A stretch of 64,000 nt of DNA, taken from contig JACMOC010000013.1 of NCBI GenBank assembly GCA_014378195.1, forward strand, positions 186,001 to 250,000, in the 5' to 3' direction. The notes beneath the pieces are model-generated. The model made no database searches. It was not told the origin of the DNA and worked only from the letters and a program-made list of their open reading frames with translations. Made by a program: the position numbers and the translations under genes. Positions 1 to 9,807 of this stretch are shown here, one piece after another. Numbering within the stretch: position 1 is the stretch's first letter; each line of letters begins with the position of its first letter. This stretch comes from Oligoflexus sp. GTDB taxonomy: Bacteria; Bdellovibrionota_B; Oligoflexia; Oligoflexales; Oligoflexaceae.

Positions 1-524
1 GTCGGTTGATTGAAAGGAGCATAGATATCGATCAGATTCTCCAGTGAGAGACAGACATCGAGAAAATCCTCGACTTCGTCATGACCGACGTCTTCGATAA
101 ACCGGCGAATGGTCGAGCCGTGATTCGCCATTTGATCCAGCATCTTCCGGTTTGTTTTTGAGAACCAATAGTTGTTTTTGAAGAAATCGCAATGGCCGTA
201 AACGTGCGCGATGACCGTTTTTTGCGAGACCATGCTGTTCGCCCGAAGGAGATAAGCGTAACAGGGGTCATTGTTGATGACCATCTCGTAAATCACGGAC
301 AGGCCATAGGTATAGCTCTTAGAGAGCCGCTCGTAGTCCATACCGAAACGCCAATGAGGATAACGGGTCGGGAATCCGCCGTAAGCCGCAATTTCGTTGA
401 GCTGTTTATAATCGATGAGCTCAAAGATAGTGTCGAAATAATCAAGGCCGACTTCCTTGGCCTTTTTACCGATACTCAGAGCGATTTCGCGGAGTTCGGG
501 TGTGAGCTGGGTATTGTAGTTCAT
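1..524 (-). CDS. spoVR: SpoVR family protein (partial, 3' end outside window)
   Basis: The first 174 residues of a SpoVR/YcgB family protein are visible; the rest runs off the left edge. The N-terminus reads [13 protein letters not shown] and is followed by family-typical segments such as [14 protein letters not shown] and [13 protein letters not shown]. The ATG at 524 lies 3 nt after the yeaH stop, with a purine-rich ribosome site (AAAGGAAAG) inside the yeaH end, so the two are co-translated. SpoVR proteins are conserved partners of PrkA and YeaH in stress and stationary-phase regulons, and their biochemical role is unknown. The link to stress here is inferred from this gene order. Confidence 0.92.
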   Translation of the reverse strand, partial: MNYNTQLTPELREIALSIGKKAKEVGLDYFDTIFELIDYKQLNEIAAYGGFPTRYPHWRFGMDYERLSKSYTYGLSVIYEMVINNDPCYAYLLRANSMVSQKTVIAHVYGHCDFFKNNYWFSKTNRKMLDQMANHGSTIRRFIEDVGHDEVEDFLDVCLSLENLIDIYAPFNQP

Positions 525-527
525 CGG

Positions 528-1625
528 TTACTTTCCTTTCCCTAGGAAGACTTTGAGAGCATCCATGATCGATTCTCGATCCTTGATCTGGCAGGTGGTG
601 ATCTGCTCATTCGTTTCCCCAAAGTGTTTGTGAAGATCACGAAGGAACTGCCCAGAGCCGTAACGGGACTCGACCTGGCCGTACGCAAAGAGGTTAGAGA
701 TGGGGAGGAGATTCGTTTCAATGATCTTCATACAGTCGGCTGTGTCATTGCCCGACCAGTTGTCGCCATCGGAAAAGTGAAAGAGGTAGATGTTCCACTC
801 GCTGGGATTGAACTGTTCTTCAATCAGTTTTAAAGCGAGTTTATAAGCGGAACTGATAAGCGTACCGCCGGATTCTTTGGTTTTGTAGAAGGTGTCGGAA
901 TCCACTTCACGGGCGGTTGCATCGTGGATGATGTAACGGCGTTCAAGGCCTTTGTACTGCGTGCTGAGCCAGGTATCCAGCCAGAAAGCGGTAAGGCGTA
1001 CGATCTCTTTTTGTTCGTCCCCCATCGAGCCCGAAACGTCCATCATGTAGAGGATGACTGCATTGGCAGTTTTTTCGTGAGTGATGCGATAGGAGCGGAA
1101 GCGTCTATCTTCTTTGACCGGAATGATGATCGGGTTTTCGGGATCATAATCCCCGCTGGAGATGGAGCGGCGCAAAGCTTCTTTGTAGGTTCGCTTGAAA
1201 TGACGAAGGGATTCAGGGCCTTGGCGCTGAATACCGGAATATTTGTACTTTTTATCTTCGATGTTTTCTTTGCCCTTGGGCTCGATATTCGGGAGCTCAA
1301 GTTCTTCGCTCAGAATGTTAGCCAGCTCTTCGAGAGTGACATCGACTTCGAGGGTGTGTTTGCCTTCTTGATCACCCGCTTCGCCTTCGCCCGGCTTCGG
1401 TTGACCTTGGCCAACTTCATCGCCGACTTCACCTTCACCCTGGCCCACGCCGCCTTTTTCACCATTGCCAAAGCTGAAATGGGGAATATCGATACGAGGA
1501 AGGGGAATTGTTACGCGTTTATTGCCCTGACGGCCGACGAGATCGCCGCTCGAGATGAAACGCCTCAGTTCTTTTTTGATTTTACCTCGAACGATTTTTC
1601 GGAATCGGTTCAGATCTGAATCCAT
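528..1625 (-). CDS. yeaH: YeaH/YhbH family protein (DUF444, VWA domain)
   Basis: 365 residues. A basic N-terminus (residues 1-50) leads into a Gly/Glu-rich low-complexity linker (about 55-90). A von Willebrand A fold follows, with the MIDAS motif DVSGSMG starting at Asp196. This matches the DUF444 family, which is found next to prkA and spoVR in many bacteria. The ATG at 1625 has a GGGGGA ribosome site 5 nt upstream. It lies between prkA, which has its own terminator, and spoVR, to which it is tightly linked. Molecular function is unknown; the metal-dependent adhesion site suggests protein-protein contacts with the PrkA kinase, which is inference. Confidence 0.93.
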   Translation of the reverse strand: MDSDLNRFRKIVRGKIKKELRRFISSGDLVGRQGNKRVTIPLPRIDIPHFSFGNGEKGGVGQGEGEVGDEVGQGQPKPGEGEAGDQEGKHTLEVDVTLEELANILSEELELPNIEPKGKENIEDKKYKYSGIQRQGPESLRHFKRTYKEALRRSISSGDYDPENPIIIPVKEDRRFRSYRITHEKTANAVILYMMDVSGSMGDEQKEIVRLTAFWLDTWLSTQYKGLERRYIIHDATAREVDSDTFYKTKESGGTLISSAYKLALKLIEEQFNPSEWNIYLFHFSDGDNWSGNDTADCMKIIETNLLPISNLFAYGQVESRYGSGQFLRDLHKHFGETNEQITTCQIKDRESIMDALKVFLGKGK

Positions 1626-1747
1626 AGGATTCCCCCATAGGCGCTCACAGGCGCGTTATCTGCCGTATGAAACGATAGTCCTGGTGTGAGTCAGGGCAGC
1701 CAAGGGCAGGGATCCGAGGAAGGCAGCATTCCTGGGACTCGACGCCC

Positions 1748-1797
1748 AAAGAAAAGGGGAGAATGCAGTGCCGCATCCAAGCGGCGGCACTCTCCCC
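1748..1797 (-). terminator. Intrinsic terminator after prkA
   Basis: On the minus strand a hairpin is formed by CTCCCC...GGGGAG (1792-1797 with 1756-1761) stacked on AGTGCCGC/GCGGCACT (1767-1774 with 1784-1791). It is followed by the U-rich run TTTTCTTT. It sits between prkA and yeaH, so part of the prkA transcript probably ends before yeaH-spoVR. Confidence 0.75.
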
Positions 1798-1811
1798 TGA
1801 GCGCACCCGTC

Positions 1812-3875
1812 TTATTTTTTGTCTTTTTTCATGACATCGCCGCGTGCAAAAACACTGGCTACGAAGCCCAAGGCATCGTTTGCACAGATTTCGCAGTAGC
1901 CGTAGTTTTTGATCAGACGGTTTTTGACGACGTCGATCTTCGCTTGGGCTTCCTTGTCAACCACGCTCGATACCAAGCTCGTGAGCTTGATCGTATCTTT
2001 CTGGTCTTCGAAGAGTTTGAGTTCCAAGGCCTTGTGGAGACGCTCATTCATGCGGAAATCAAAGACTTTGCCATCAAGAGCGAGGGCCCCGATGTAGTTC
2101 ATGATTTCGCGGCGGAAGTCGTCTTTACGCGACTCGGGGATATCGATTTTCTCTTCGATCGAGCGCATCAGGCGTTCTTCAGGCTCTTCCGTCTCACCCG
2201 TATAAGGATTTTTGACTTTTTCCTTTTGAGTATAGGCTTTCACGTTATCGATATAATTGCCGCAGAGCTTTTCGATCGCACTGTCATCGGCTGAGATCGC
2301 ACGTTGTACTTCGTGTTTAACGATATCTTCGTATTCCATTTTTACGATGGAAAGAAGCTCGCGGTAACGTTTGCGAATTTCTTCGTCGCGGATCAGGGAG
2401 TGGTTTTTGAGACCAGAGTCCATTTCATTGAGGAGAATGAAGGGATTCAAGCAACCTGTTCCACGGTCGGTTACGAGCGAGTTCGAGATCTTATCCTGAA
2501 TGTAACGAGGGCTGATGCCTTCGAGACCTTCCCGAACAGTTTCCTTGCGAAGCTCTTTGACGTTGTCTTCGGTAAATCCAGGTATGGACTTGCCGTTATA
2601 GAGTTTGAGTTTCTGAATGATCGTGAGGTTGGCTTTTTTCGGCTCCTCAAGACGAGTCAGGATAGCCCACATGGACGCCATCTCAAGAGTGTGGGGGGCG
2701 ATGTGGATGTGCGGTACGGTACTCGAATTGAAGTCTTTTTTATAGATCTCAACTTCTTTATCGAGGCGCGTGATGTAAGGAATATCAATCTTTACGGTAC
2801 GGTCACGAAGGGCTTCCATGAACTCGTTGCTTTGCAGCTTACGGAATTCCGGCTCGTTGGTGTGACCGATGATGACTTCGTCGATATCCGTCTGCGCGAA
2901 TTTTTTCGGCTTGATTTTATGCTCCTGACTCGCTGTCAGAAGGTCATAAAGGAAGGCCACGTCGAGTTTCAAAACTTCGACAAACTCAATGATTCCGCGG
3001 TTTGCGATGTTGAATTCACCGTCGAAATTGAAAGCGCGAGGATCCGAGTCCGACCCGTATTGAGCGATCTTACGATAGTTCAAGTCACCGGTAAGCTCTG
3101 TGGAGTCCTGGTTTTTTTCGTCTTTCGGCTGGAATGTGCCTATACCGATACGGTCTTGTTCGGACAGGATCAGGCGTTTGACAGCGATATGGTTGCTGAC
3201 AACGGTTTCCCAATCGCCTTTGTAATGGTCCATCAAGTGGTTATACACATAACGGCAAGCTGGGCAGAGCTCGCCTTCGATGTAAACAGCCTCGCCGCGA
3301 TCACGGTTTTTGTTCAAGATATCGAGAACAGACTTCCGGCGATCGGTCGGGATGAGGTGCAAAGGCTCCTCATGCATCGGACACGCCATCTGGTTGTCCA
3401 TGTTCAGGATTTCGCCGATGTTGGTCCATGTGTAGGTATAAAGGGAACCCTCGGGTGTCGCAGAATAGTGCTGAAGTCCTTTTTTAAGCATACGGGCGAT
3501 AGTCGACTTCGCCGAACCTACAGGTCCGTGAAGCAGGATTACACGTTTCTCAGGACCGTACTTTGCCGCACCGGCCTTGAAGACGTTCACGAGTTTGTTC
3601 AAGTGAATATCGAGGCCAAACACCGCGTCTTTCCCGTGATCCAAGGGATCGTCGAAGAAACGCCAGTGATACATCTCTTTCTTATATTCTGTATAAGTCT
3701 CGTACCCGTAGCTGTTGATCATGTCATAGACACGTTGAAAGGCAGTGCGCGCAACCGCTGGCCGTTCAATGACAAGATCCAAGTACTGGCGGAAATTTCC
3801 TGACCAGTGCAATTCCTTGTACTGATCATTAAATTCATGTTTAGTAACGGCGCTGATCAATTTGCTCGCATCCAT
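1812..3875 (-). CDS. prkA: PrkA family serine protein kinase (YeaG)
   Basis: 687 residues from the chosen ATG at 3875. The frame is open 54 codons further upstream, but only the 3875 start has a good ribosome site (GAGGAG, 6 nt away) and the family-like N-terminus. The AAA+ PrkA domain carries a Walker A motif GPVGSAKST at about 117-125, and the C-terminal half contains the kinase-like PrkA region. Homologues (E. coli YeaG, B. subtilis PrkA) act in nutrient stress and stationary phase. A sigma70-like promoter lies at 4009-4037 and a terminator follows the gene. It heads the prkA-yeaH-spoVR cluster. Confidence 0.95.
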   Translation of the reverse strand: MDASKLISAVTKHEFNDQYKELHWSGNFRQYLDLVIERPAVARTAFQRVYDMINSYGYETYTEYKKEMYHWRFFDDPLDHGKDAVFGLDIHLNKLVNVFKAGAAKYGPEKRVILLHGPVGSAKSTIARMLKKGLQHYSATPEGSLYTYTWTNIGEILNMDNQMACPMHEEPLHLIPTDRRKSVLDILNKNRDRGEAVYIEGELCPACRYVYNHLMDHYKGDWETVVSNHIAVKRLILSEQDRIGIGTFQPKDEKNQDSTELTGDLNYRKIAQYGSDSDPRAFNFDGEFNIANRGIIEFVEVLKLDVAFLYDLLTASQEHKIKPKKFAQTDIDEVIIGHTNEPEFRKLQSNEFMEALRDRTVKIDIPYITRLDKEVEIYKKDFNSSTVPHIHIAPHTLEMASMWAILTRLEEPKKANLTIIQKLKLYNGKSIPGFTEDNVKELRKETVREGLEGISPRYIQDKISNSLVTDRGTGCLNPFILLNEMDSGLKNHSLIRDEEIRKRYRELLSIVKMEYEDIVKHEVQRAISADDSAIEKLCGNYIDNVKAYTQKEKVKNPYTGETEEPEERLMRSIEEKIDIPESRKDDFRREIMNYIGALALDGKVFDFRMNERLHKALELKLFEDQKDTIKLTSLVSSVVDKEAQAKIDVVKNRLIKNYGYCEICANDALGFVASVFARGDVMKKDKK

Positions 3876-4008
3876 GCTAGCTCCTCGCTCGTAGTGTACG
3901 AAAACGTTGCCCAAGACAGTAATCGAAAGGTAATAGAGATAAATAGAACTATATGAGAACTCTCTGAAGGATTTGAAAGGGTAACGTGCCATTCCCCGTC
4001 CTGTCATC

Positions 4009-4037
4009 AGAATATCGAGGAAGAAACAGCAAGTCAA
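4009..4037 (-). promoter_or_regulatory. Sigma70-like promoter of prkA
   Basis: Minus strand: -35 TTGACT (4037-4032), 17-bp spacer, -10 TATTCT (4014-4009). This predicts a leader of about 125 nt before the prkA ATG at 3875. Confidence 0.55.
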
Positions 4038-4163
4038 AAAATGAATTTGGGTGTTTAGCGGTGGTAGGGGGCGGGGTTTCGTTGGAAGCCCCTTCGTTGC
4101 TCGGCTTGAGTATGCTCAAAGCCCTGGTAACAGGGCTCGAAAATAAATGAAAACTCTCAAAGC

Positions 4164-5292
4164 TTAGACGGGCAGCTGCTGGGCATGCGTTTTGCTGTGA
4201 AGCTCAGCCAGGAACTCGTTTATAAACGGATCGATCGCTCCATCCATGACTTCGTCTGGGCTGAAGCTCTCAACATCCGTGCGATGATCCTTCACAAGCT
4301 TGTAGGGGTGAAGAACATAACTGCGGATCTGACTACCAAAGCTTACATCGGACTTAGTGCCTTCAATGACGGCTGCAGCCTTTTTGCGCTCTTCCACTTC
4401 TTTTTCGTAGAGTTTCGATTTGAGCATCTTTAAACACTGGTCGCGGTTCTGATGCTGCGAACGGTGCTGCTGACTTGCGACCACGATGCCCGAGGGCATG
4501 TGGGTCATGCGAACCGCGGAATCGGTACGGTTAACGTGCTGACCACCCGCGCCCGAGGCGCGATAGGTATCGACCTTGATATCAGACTCGTTGAGGTCAA
4601 TATCGATTTCGTCATCGACCATGGCTGAGACAAAGATCGAGGCGAATGAGGTATGGCGGCGTGCGTTGGAGTCGTATGGGCTCACGCGAACGAGGCGATG
4701 GACGCCTGTTTCGGACTTGAGCAGACCAAAGGCGTACGTTCCCTTGATCTCGATCGTTGCACTTTTGATCCCGGCTTCTTCGCCTTCCTGAATATCATGG
4801 ATTTCCGTCGCCCAACCTTTTCGTTCGGCGAAACGCAGATACATGCGGAAAAGCATCGATGCCCAATCGCAGGATTCAGTTCCGCCGGCGCCTGAGTTGA
4901 TGGTCAGAAGAGCGTCATTAGTATCAAGTTCGCCCGAGAGCAGACTTTGTATTTCGAGCGCCTGGAGTTCTTCTTCAAAACGAATGAGAAGAGTTTCGGA
5001 TTCGGCGAGATATTCATCTTCGCCTTCGCCGGCGAGCTCGAGAGCGACTTTGAGGTCGTCCTGATTGGCTGTTAGTTGTTTGGCTCGAGTCAAAGCGAGT
5101 TCAACAGCTCTTTTGCGTTTGAGGATAGGAGCGGACATGGTCGGGTTGGACCAAAAGTCGGCGCGGGCTTCTATCTCGGCTTCAATATCCTGGAGTTCTT
5201 GCTCTTTGCGAGGGACGTCAAAGAAACCTCCATACTCGATCGTATTTCACATATGCTTCTTTGGCGCGGTTTAATAAAATGTCGATTTGCAT
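4164..5292 (-). CDS. prfB: Peptide chain release factor 2, made by programmed +1 frameshift
   Basis: Two overlapping frames make one 375-residue RF2. The 24-codon leader frame starts at ATG 5292 (ribosome site AGAAGGA) and ends at an in-frame TGA at 5220-5218. The slippery context is an internal GGAGG, 3 nt, then CTT TGA C, the same layout as E. coli prfB. After skipping the T at 5220, reading continues with GAC to the stop at 4164. In the joined protein the peptidyl-release motif GGQ falls at 249-251 and the stop-recognition tripeptide at 204-206, within one residue of E. coli numbering. The recognition tripeptide is SPY rather than SPF. RF2 reads UGA and UAA, so its own in-frame UGA gives autoregulation (known for the family). 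Confidence 0.93.
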
Positions 5293-5330
5293 TATAAATT
5301 TCCTTCTGTTCCAGACTGCTAACCCTAACG

Positions 5331-5360
5331 TTGACTCGATAAGGACCAAGAACGTACCAT
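5331..5360 (+). promoter_or_regulatory. Candidate sigma70 promoter for flbD
   Basis: -35 TTGACT (5331-5336), 18-bp spacer, -10 TACCAT (5355-5360), about 60 nt ahead of the flbD start. The -10 match is moderate. Confidence 0.35.
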
Positions 5361-5425
5361 AAACATAGGTCGTCTGCCAGTTCTGAAGGCAGTGATCTCA
5401 GCTCTGCTGGAAGGGGACCGTGCTC

Positions 5426-5641
5426 ATGATAATGGTAACGAAGCTGAATAATCAAAAGATACTCCTCAACCTCGAGACAGTGAAATATATCGAGGCCGTT
5501 CCTGATACTCTTATCTTTTTCACGAACGGTGAATCGGTCATGGTTCTCGAGAGCTTAGAAAGCTTGTCGGATGCGGTTTTGAGCTATCAGGCCACCGTCT
5601 TCAAACGTTCCCAAGAGCCGGTCCAGGTCCTTATACCTTAA
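5426..5641 (+). CDS. flbD: FlbD family flagellar protein
   Basis: A 71-residue protein from ATG 5426, chosen because AAGGGGA at 5411-5417 is 8 nt away. A GTG at 5420 is too close to that site, and ATG 5432 is also possible. It matches the small FlbD family: N-terminal VTKLNNQ, then an E-x-V-P-D-T core and a hydrophobic strand pattern with SVMVLESLESL. FlbD proteins of this type occur in flagellar clusters of spirochaetes, firmicutes and bdellovibrios; their function is unclear. They differ from the Caulobacter regulator of the same name. Here it stands about 9 kb from the main flagellar operon, on the other strand. Confidence 0.82.
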   Translation: MIMVTKLNNQKILLNLETVKYIEAVPDTLIFFTNGESVMVLESLESLSDAVLSYQATVFKRSQEPVQVLIP

Positions 5642-5703
5642 GTAAAACTTCGATTCCTGCCGATAGCCTCTCAGACGATCCGAATCGCGAGAGGCAATTT
5701 CAT

Positions 5704-8034
5704 TTGAAAGCACGGCTCACATATCTTTTCATTCTCACACTCCTTGGAACTTCGCTGGCTTTTGGCAAAACGACCAAAGCCCTGAGGACCAAGAGTACAC
5801 CTCCGTTGCCGGCCCGCAAGCCGACTGCCGATGAGATCGTGCGCAACTTCACCTTTGTCGGCGACTTCGATACCAAGGAAGAGACTCGAAACAATTCCAA
5901 GGAAATCTTCTGGCGTTATCCTTCGACGGTGCCCAAAGTGAGCTTCGATATCAAGCTTGAGCATAATCCCGAAAAGCTTAAGGAGTTTTATCCTGTGACT
6001 GTGGGGGAGGGGCGTGCCATCGAGCATCTCAATACGGGACGAATGCTATTTCTCGAAGGGAAGTACGAGGAAGCACGACAGACCTGGTTGAGCGGGCGCG
6101 CGCGCTTTGGCAAAACCTATCCGTATCACCGTCGAAACGATTATTTTATCGCTTCGGCTTTCCTCTACAAATCCTACGACTACTGGCTTGCTCACGGCAA
6201 AAAGTATTCGCTTCCGGAATTGCGGCAGGATTTCATCAATGGAAATGCTTTCATATCCGCAGCTTTTGATAAGAAAAAAGACCTGCCGGATGCGGCTCTC
6301 GATAAGGTTGCGCCTTCGGTTTATTACAACCAGGCCGTTGTCCTCTATAACTACGAGCGTTATGCGGGCGTTGTGGGAGCGGCAACCCTCGGGCTCGATT
6401 TTCTGAGGAAAACCGGACGATCCGAGTATCGTCGAGACTTTCATAGGATGCTTGCTGAGACCTACATTCGAAACAGCGACTATCTGGAAGCGGTGCGGGA
6501 AATTGATATGACGCTCCGTCAGGACCAGGACATTCCAACCTCAGCCGCGTTGTTCGCCCGCGTAGGTGATATTTATTATGCTCTCAATAATTTCGAACTT
6601 GCCGAAGAAGTGTACGAAGCCGCCAATCGCATCGATGCGGAAAAAAGGCAAATCTCACCGAATCAATACGCTCTCCGTGGAGAATCGCTCTTTTGGATGG
6701 GACGTTTCGAAGAAGCCCGTAAGAACTTTCAGTACGCCCTGCAATCGATGAGTTCCCCGCGTGCCGGAGAAGTCCTCGACGACAACATGCAGGCTCTGGC
6801 CTCGCTCCGCATCGCTGACACGTATCTAGCCGAACATAACATGGAAAAAGCGAAACTCGCCTACTTCACGCACAGCCAGGAGTTTCGTGGCCATGTGACG
6901 GAAAACTTTGCAAAAATTCGGCTGGCTTGCCTGGAATTGCCCTACTACGACGGCAATAATATCGCCCATACCCGCGCGCTCCTCGCCGAGCTCAAAGATC
7001 AATTGGACAGGATACCCAGTGTGGCTCAGGAGATGGCCTGGACCTGTGAGACCGCTTCCTACGGACAGCACGATCGCAATCCCGAAATGGTTGAACGGAT
7101 CAGACGTTTTGCAGCGCTTTATCCGGAATCTGGTCTGTTAAAAACGTTAGTAGAGCCGGTTCGAGATGTGCAGTCCACGGCCATCGACGCTTATTTCAAT
7201 GCAGGAGATGCTTATGGTGCGGTGCTCTTTTTCGAAAAGACAAGAAAAGCTCTCTATCCCAAGATCAGCGATGATCTGGCCAGAAAGCTTTTTGCATCCT
7301 ATGTGAACATTCATCAAAGCGAAAAAGCCGAGCCCTTTATCAAAGCCTACGAAGGCTCCAATCCAAGTCTGGACGGAAAACTTCGCCTGGCCGTAGCCTA
7401 TGCAGAAATCGCCGCTTCAAAACCCATGAAAGAGCGGGCTGAGTGGTTCAAGCGTCTGAAGGCCATCAACGATGCTTTTCTTAAAGAGGGTTCGTTTTTC
7501 GATCGTCAACCTGAGGTCACGCTTTCAATCGACCGTATCATGGCAACTCCCGGGCGGGATGTCTTTCTCCCTTGGGTCTTCAAACAGGCCCTGCGCTGGT
7601 CGGAGGATGATATCTCGGTTGGCTGTGACCGCGTTTATCCCCTTCTTCAGACGCTGTCGGAAAACAAATCTATTCCTGCCGATATACTCGATGCGGCAGA
7701 TGTTTTCATCGATAAACACCTTAAAAATCTCCTTCGCTTTGAGACGCAGTGCGCGTATTCCCTGATGGATTTTGAATCCACACATTCCAAATTAACCAAG
7801 GCTGATCTGATCGATAAATACCTAAAACGCGATTACATTCAAATGGACAAGGCCACCGCTCCTATCTATTTTAATCTGGCAGAACAAGCGCTCAAGGAAG
7901 GCGAGATAGGGCCAGCTCGCAAGATCTGGACTTTGATAGTGGCCAAAGCGGATCCCAAACTGCCCGAAGTTCGTTTTGCCAAAGCCCGTCTCGATACGAG
8001 GCAGACCGAACTGGAAAACCTCTGGAAAAAATGA
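5704..8034 (+). CDS. Exported tetratricopeptide-repeat protein
   Basis: 776 residues starting at TTG 5704, with GAGG 9 nt upstream and a signal peptide directly behind it (residues 1-21, ending near SLAFG). The rest is helical with TPR-like pairs such as residues around GRMLFLEGKYEEARQTW, VGDIYYALNNFELAEEVYEAA and GESLFWMGRFEEARKNF. No enzymatic domain was recognised. It lies 62 nt after flbD and may share its transcript. TPR scaffolds of this size in the periplasm often support flagellar motors or envelope machines. The flagellar link is inferred only from the neighbour. Confidence 0.8.
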   Translation: MKARLTYLFILTLLGTSLAFGKTTKALRTKSTPPLPARKPTADEIVRNFTFVGDFDTKEETRNNSKEIFWRYPSTVPKVSFDIKLEHNPEKLKEFYPVTVGEGRAIEHLNTGRMLFLEGKYEEARQTWLSGRARFGKTYPYHRRNDYFIASAFLYKSYDYWLAHGKKYSLPELRQDFINGNAFISAAFDKKKDLPDAALDKVAPSVYYNQAVVLYNYERYAGVVGAATLGLDFLRKTGRSEYRRDFHRMLAETYIRNSDYLEAVREIDMTLRQDQDIPTSAALFARVGDIYYALNNFELAEEVYEAANRIDAEKRQISPNQYALRGESLFWMGRFEEARKNFQYALQSMSSPRAGEVLDDNMQALASLRIADTYLAEHNMEKAKLAYFTHSQEFRGHVTENFAKIRLACLELPYYDGNNIAHTRALLAELKDQLDRIPSVAQEMAWTCETASYGQHDRNPEMVERIRRFAALYPESGLLKTLVEPVRDVQSTAIDAYFNAGDAYGAVLFFEKTRKALYPKISDDLARKLFASYVNIHQSEKAEPFIKAYEGSNPSLDGKLRLAVAYAEIAASKPMKERAEWFKRLKAINDAFLKEGSFFDRQPEVTLSIDRIMATPGRDVFLPWVFKQALRWSEDDISVGCDRVYPLLQTLSENKSIPADILDAADVFIDKHLKNLLRFETQCAYSLMDFESTHSKLTKADLIDKYLKRDYIQMDKATAPIYFNLAEQALKEGEIGPARKIWTLIVAKADPKLPEVRFAKARLDTRQTELENLWKK

Positions 8035-8115
8035 GTATTTCCTAAATTTCGCCTCAAAGCTTTATCACTTCGGGGCTTTGACTCACCTCGGTTCTGCCTC
8101 GGTTCATGAAAAACA

Positions 8116-8143
8116 TTAAGACTTACCGAAAAATTCCGAAGAT
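8116..8143 (+). promoter_or_regulatory. Possible sigma28 (FliA-type) promoter
   Basis: TTAAG at 8116-8120 and TCCGAAGA near 8135-8142 are separated by about 14 nt. This resembles TAAAG-N15-GCCGATAA, but only about 5 of 8 positions in the -10 half fit. It sits about 35 nt ahead of the MCP gene, a class of gene often read by sigma28. Confidence 0.25.
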
Positions 8144-8178
8144 AAAATTAACGAAGATTCTAGATGAGGCGCGCTCGC

Positions 8179-9807
8179 ATGAAGCTCTTTAAAGATCCAA
8201 TTTTTATAGCAAGTCTGGCTTTGGTTCCGGCCGCGGTCATAGGCTTTGCGCCCGTCATCGACTACAAGCCCTATGTGCTGCCGATACTGGCGCTTGTGAT
8301 GTGGGCCTGCATGATTCTACAGGTCTGGATGAATAAGGGTTCAATCGATGAGACTATCGGAGCGCCAGCTCAAGACGTCAATCCCACCCTTTCTCAAACG
8401 CGCGCAAAAATTGAGCGGCAGGCTGACCAAAATTACCAGCTCCTCAAAAATAAACTGGAAAAAGAATTTGCGGTTGAATGCGACAAGCTCGTTACAGAGC
8501 GTGATGCACTTGAAGCGACAAAACGCGAGTTGACAAACGAACTCAACCTCCGGGCTCAAGAACTGTCCCAGTCCCGCTTGACGTTCAATACTCTCAAAGT
8601 TGAACTCGAAACTATCAAATCCAAAATGGCCTTACCTAAAATTGAACATCACCAAGCCGATAGGCTTCGGGAAGTTGAGTCTCTCCTTGCTGCCCGTGAC
8701 GAGCATCTAGCGTCGCAGGAAAAGTTGCTGCGTAACATCCTCGGCCTTATTCCGCAGATCCAAAAACAAATGGCAACTGTCATCAACCACACCGAAACAT
8801 CGGCGATCGAAATTGGCGACAAAGTCCGCTTTATCTACGAAAAAGCCCAGGATCATCTGGTCGAATCCACAGAGATCAACAAGCAGTTCTCCGGTGGCAA
8901 TCAAGAGGACGAGGATAAACTCTCCCTGTCAGGCGTTATCACCGTGGCTCTAAAGCTGCTTCAAGACATGACGGAAATGCTGGATGAGAACGGAAAACTC
9001 AACGTTCACTACGCAGAATCGATTCAAACTATTCTCGAAAATACAGCGACAATTAATAAAATAACGGAAGACATCCAGTACATTTCCGATCAAACCAATC
9101 TCTTGGCCCTGAACGCGGCGATCGAAGCCGCACGAGCCGGCGAACATGGACGTGGATTCAGCGTTGTAGCGGAGGAAGTTCGGAAACTCTCTGACCGAAC
9201 CAACCAGGCGTCTAATGATATTACTCAGATCGTTGGCAAGGTAAACGATTCAGTGGGCGCTATCTCGAAGTCGCTCAATGAGAATCGCGTAAAAACGGAA
9301 AACAAGAAAGACAGTGTTGATCGTGCTGTGAAAAGCCTTCTTACCACAGCTCGTGAGTCGACGGAAGTGTTCTCAAAACTTGTGGATTCTTCGGTAGTGA
9401 GCTCCAAAAGCGTTGCGCATAATATCGACCACATCATTTTAAGTCTTCAATTTCAGGACATAACAAAACAAGAAATCGAAGCCGCAGTGATACCGATCCG
9501 TCAAATCTCGAATCTTGCGGAAGAGATGATTTCGCGTTTGTCGGGCGCGCGGGGCGCTATGGATTCATTTGGCAAAGTCGCGGTAGGACAAAACATGCCG
9601 CCGATGGACATGGGATCACGACACGAACTTCGCGGCGTTGATGCACAGCGTGCGCCCGAAACAAAATCGGCCTCTGCCCAGATGGCGAAGCCGAGTGAAG
9701 TCTTTGTTTTTGATACACCTGATGAAAAAGCGATGCAGGACGAAGTTGCGAAGCCTAAACAGGAAGAGGACAAGTCCGCGTCTCGTGGCGACGTGATTCT
9801 CTTTTAA
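8179..9807 (+). CDS. Methyl-accepting chemotaxis-type transducer without a periplasmic sensor
   Basis: 542 residues from ATG 8179 (GAGG 9 nt upstream; an in-frame ATG at 8164 has a poorer site). Two close membrane helices (about 6-24 and 33-50) leave only a short loop outside, so there is no periplasmic ligand domain. A long coiled coil (about 80-155) follows, then an MCP signalling hairpin whose conserved tip contains [20 protein letters not shown] (about 303-322). No HAMP domain was recognised. The C-terminus is a variable polar tail. It should signal to CheA/CheW from the inner membrane and probably senses an internal or membrane cue. Its end overlaps the convergent ChaN-like gene by 4 nt. 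Confidence 0.88.
   Translation: MKLFKDPIFIASLALVPAAVIGFAPVIDYKPYVLPILALVMWACMILQVWMNKGSIDETIGAPAQDVNPTLSQTRAKIERQADQNYQLLKNKLEKEFAVECDKLVTERDALEATKRELTNELNLRAQELSQSRLTFNTLKVELETIKSKMALPKIEHHQADRLREVESLLAARDEHLASQEKLLRNILGLIPQIQKQMATVINHTETSAIEIGDKVRFIYEKAQDHLVESTEINKQFSGGNQEDEDKLSLSGVITVALKLLQDMTEMLDENGKLNVHYAESIQTILENTATINKITEDIQYISDQTNLLALNAAIEAARAGEHGRGFSVVAEEVRKLSDRTNQASNDITQIVGKVNDSVGAISKSLNENRVKTENKKDSVDRAVKSLLTTARESTEVFSKLVDSSVVSSKSVAHNIDHIILSLQFQDITKQEIEAAVIPIRQISNLAEEMISRLSGARGAMDSFGKVAVGQNMPPMDMGSRHELRGVDAQRAPETKSASAQMAKPSEVFVFDTPDEKAMQDEVAKPKQEEDKSASRGDVILF

Noticed and set aside
924..1619. Long plus-strand frame of 231 codons across yeaH
   Set aside because: Antisense shadow of the well-supported yeaH gene; no ribosome site or family features.
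2304..3803. Plus-strand frame of 499 codons across prkA
   Set aside because: Antisense shadow produced by biased codon use in prkA; the PrkA protein is unmistakable.
3960..4000. Possible sigma54 promoter of prkA (TGGCACG on the minus strand)
   Set aside because: The -24 half is perfect but the -12 half reads CCTTT instead of TTGCW, so the GC needed at -12 is absent; a sigma70 site nearby fits better.
4110..4145. Terminator after prfB (GAGCCCTG...CAGGGCT hairpin)
   Set aside because: The stem is good but only TTTG follows on the minus strand, so termination is doubtful.
8050..8085. Hairpin TCAAAGC...GCTTTGA after the TPR gene
   Set aside because: Seven-bp stem with a long loop and no T tract.
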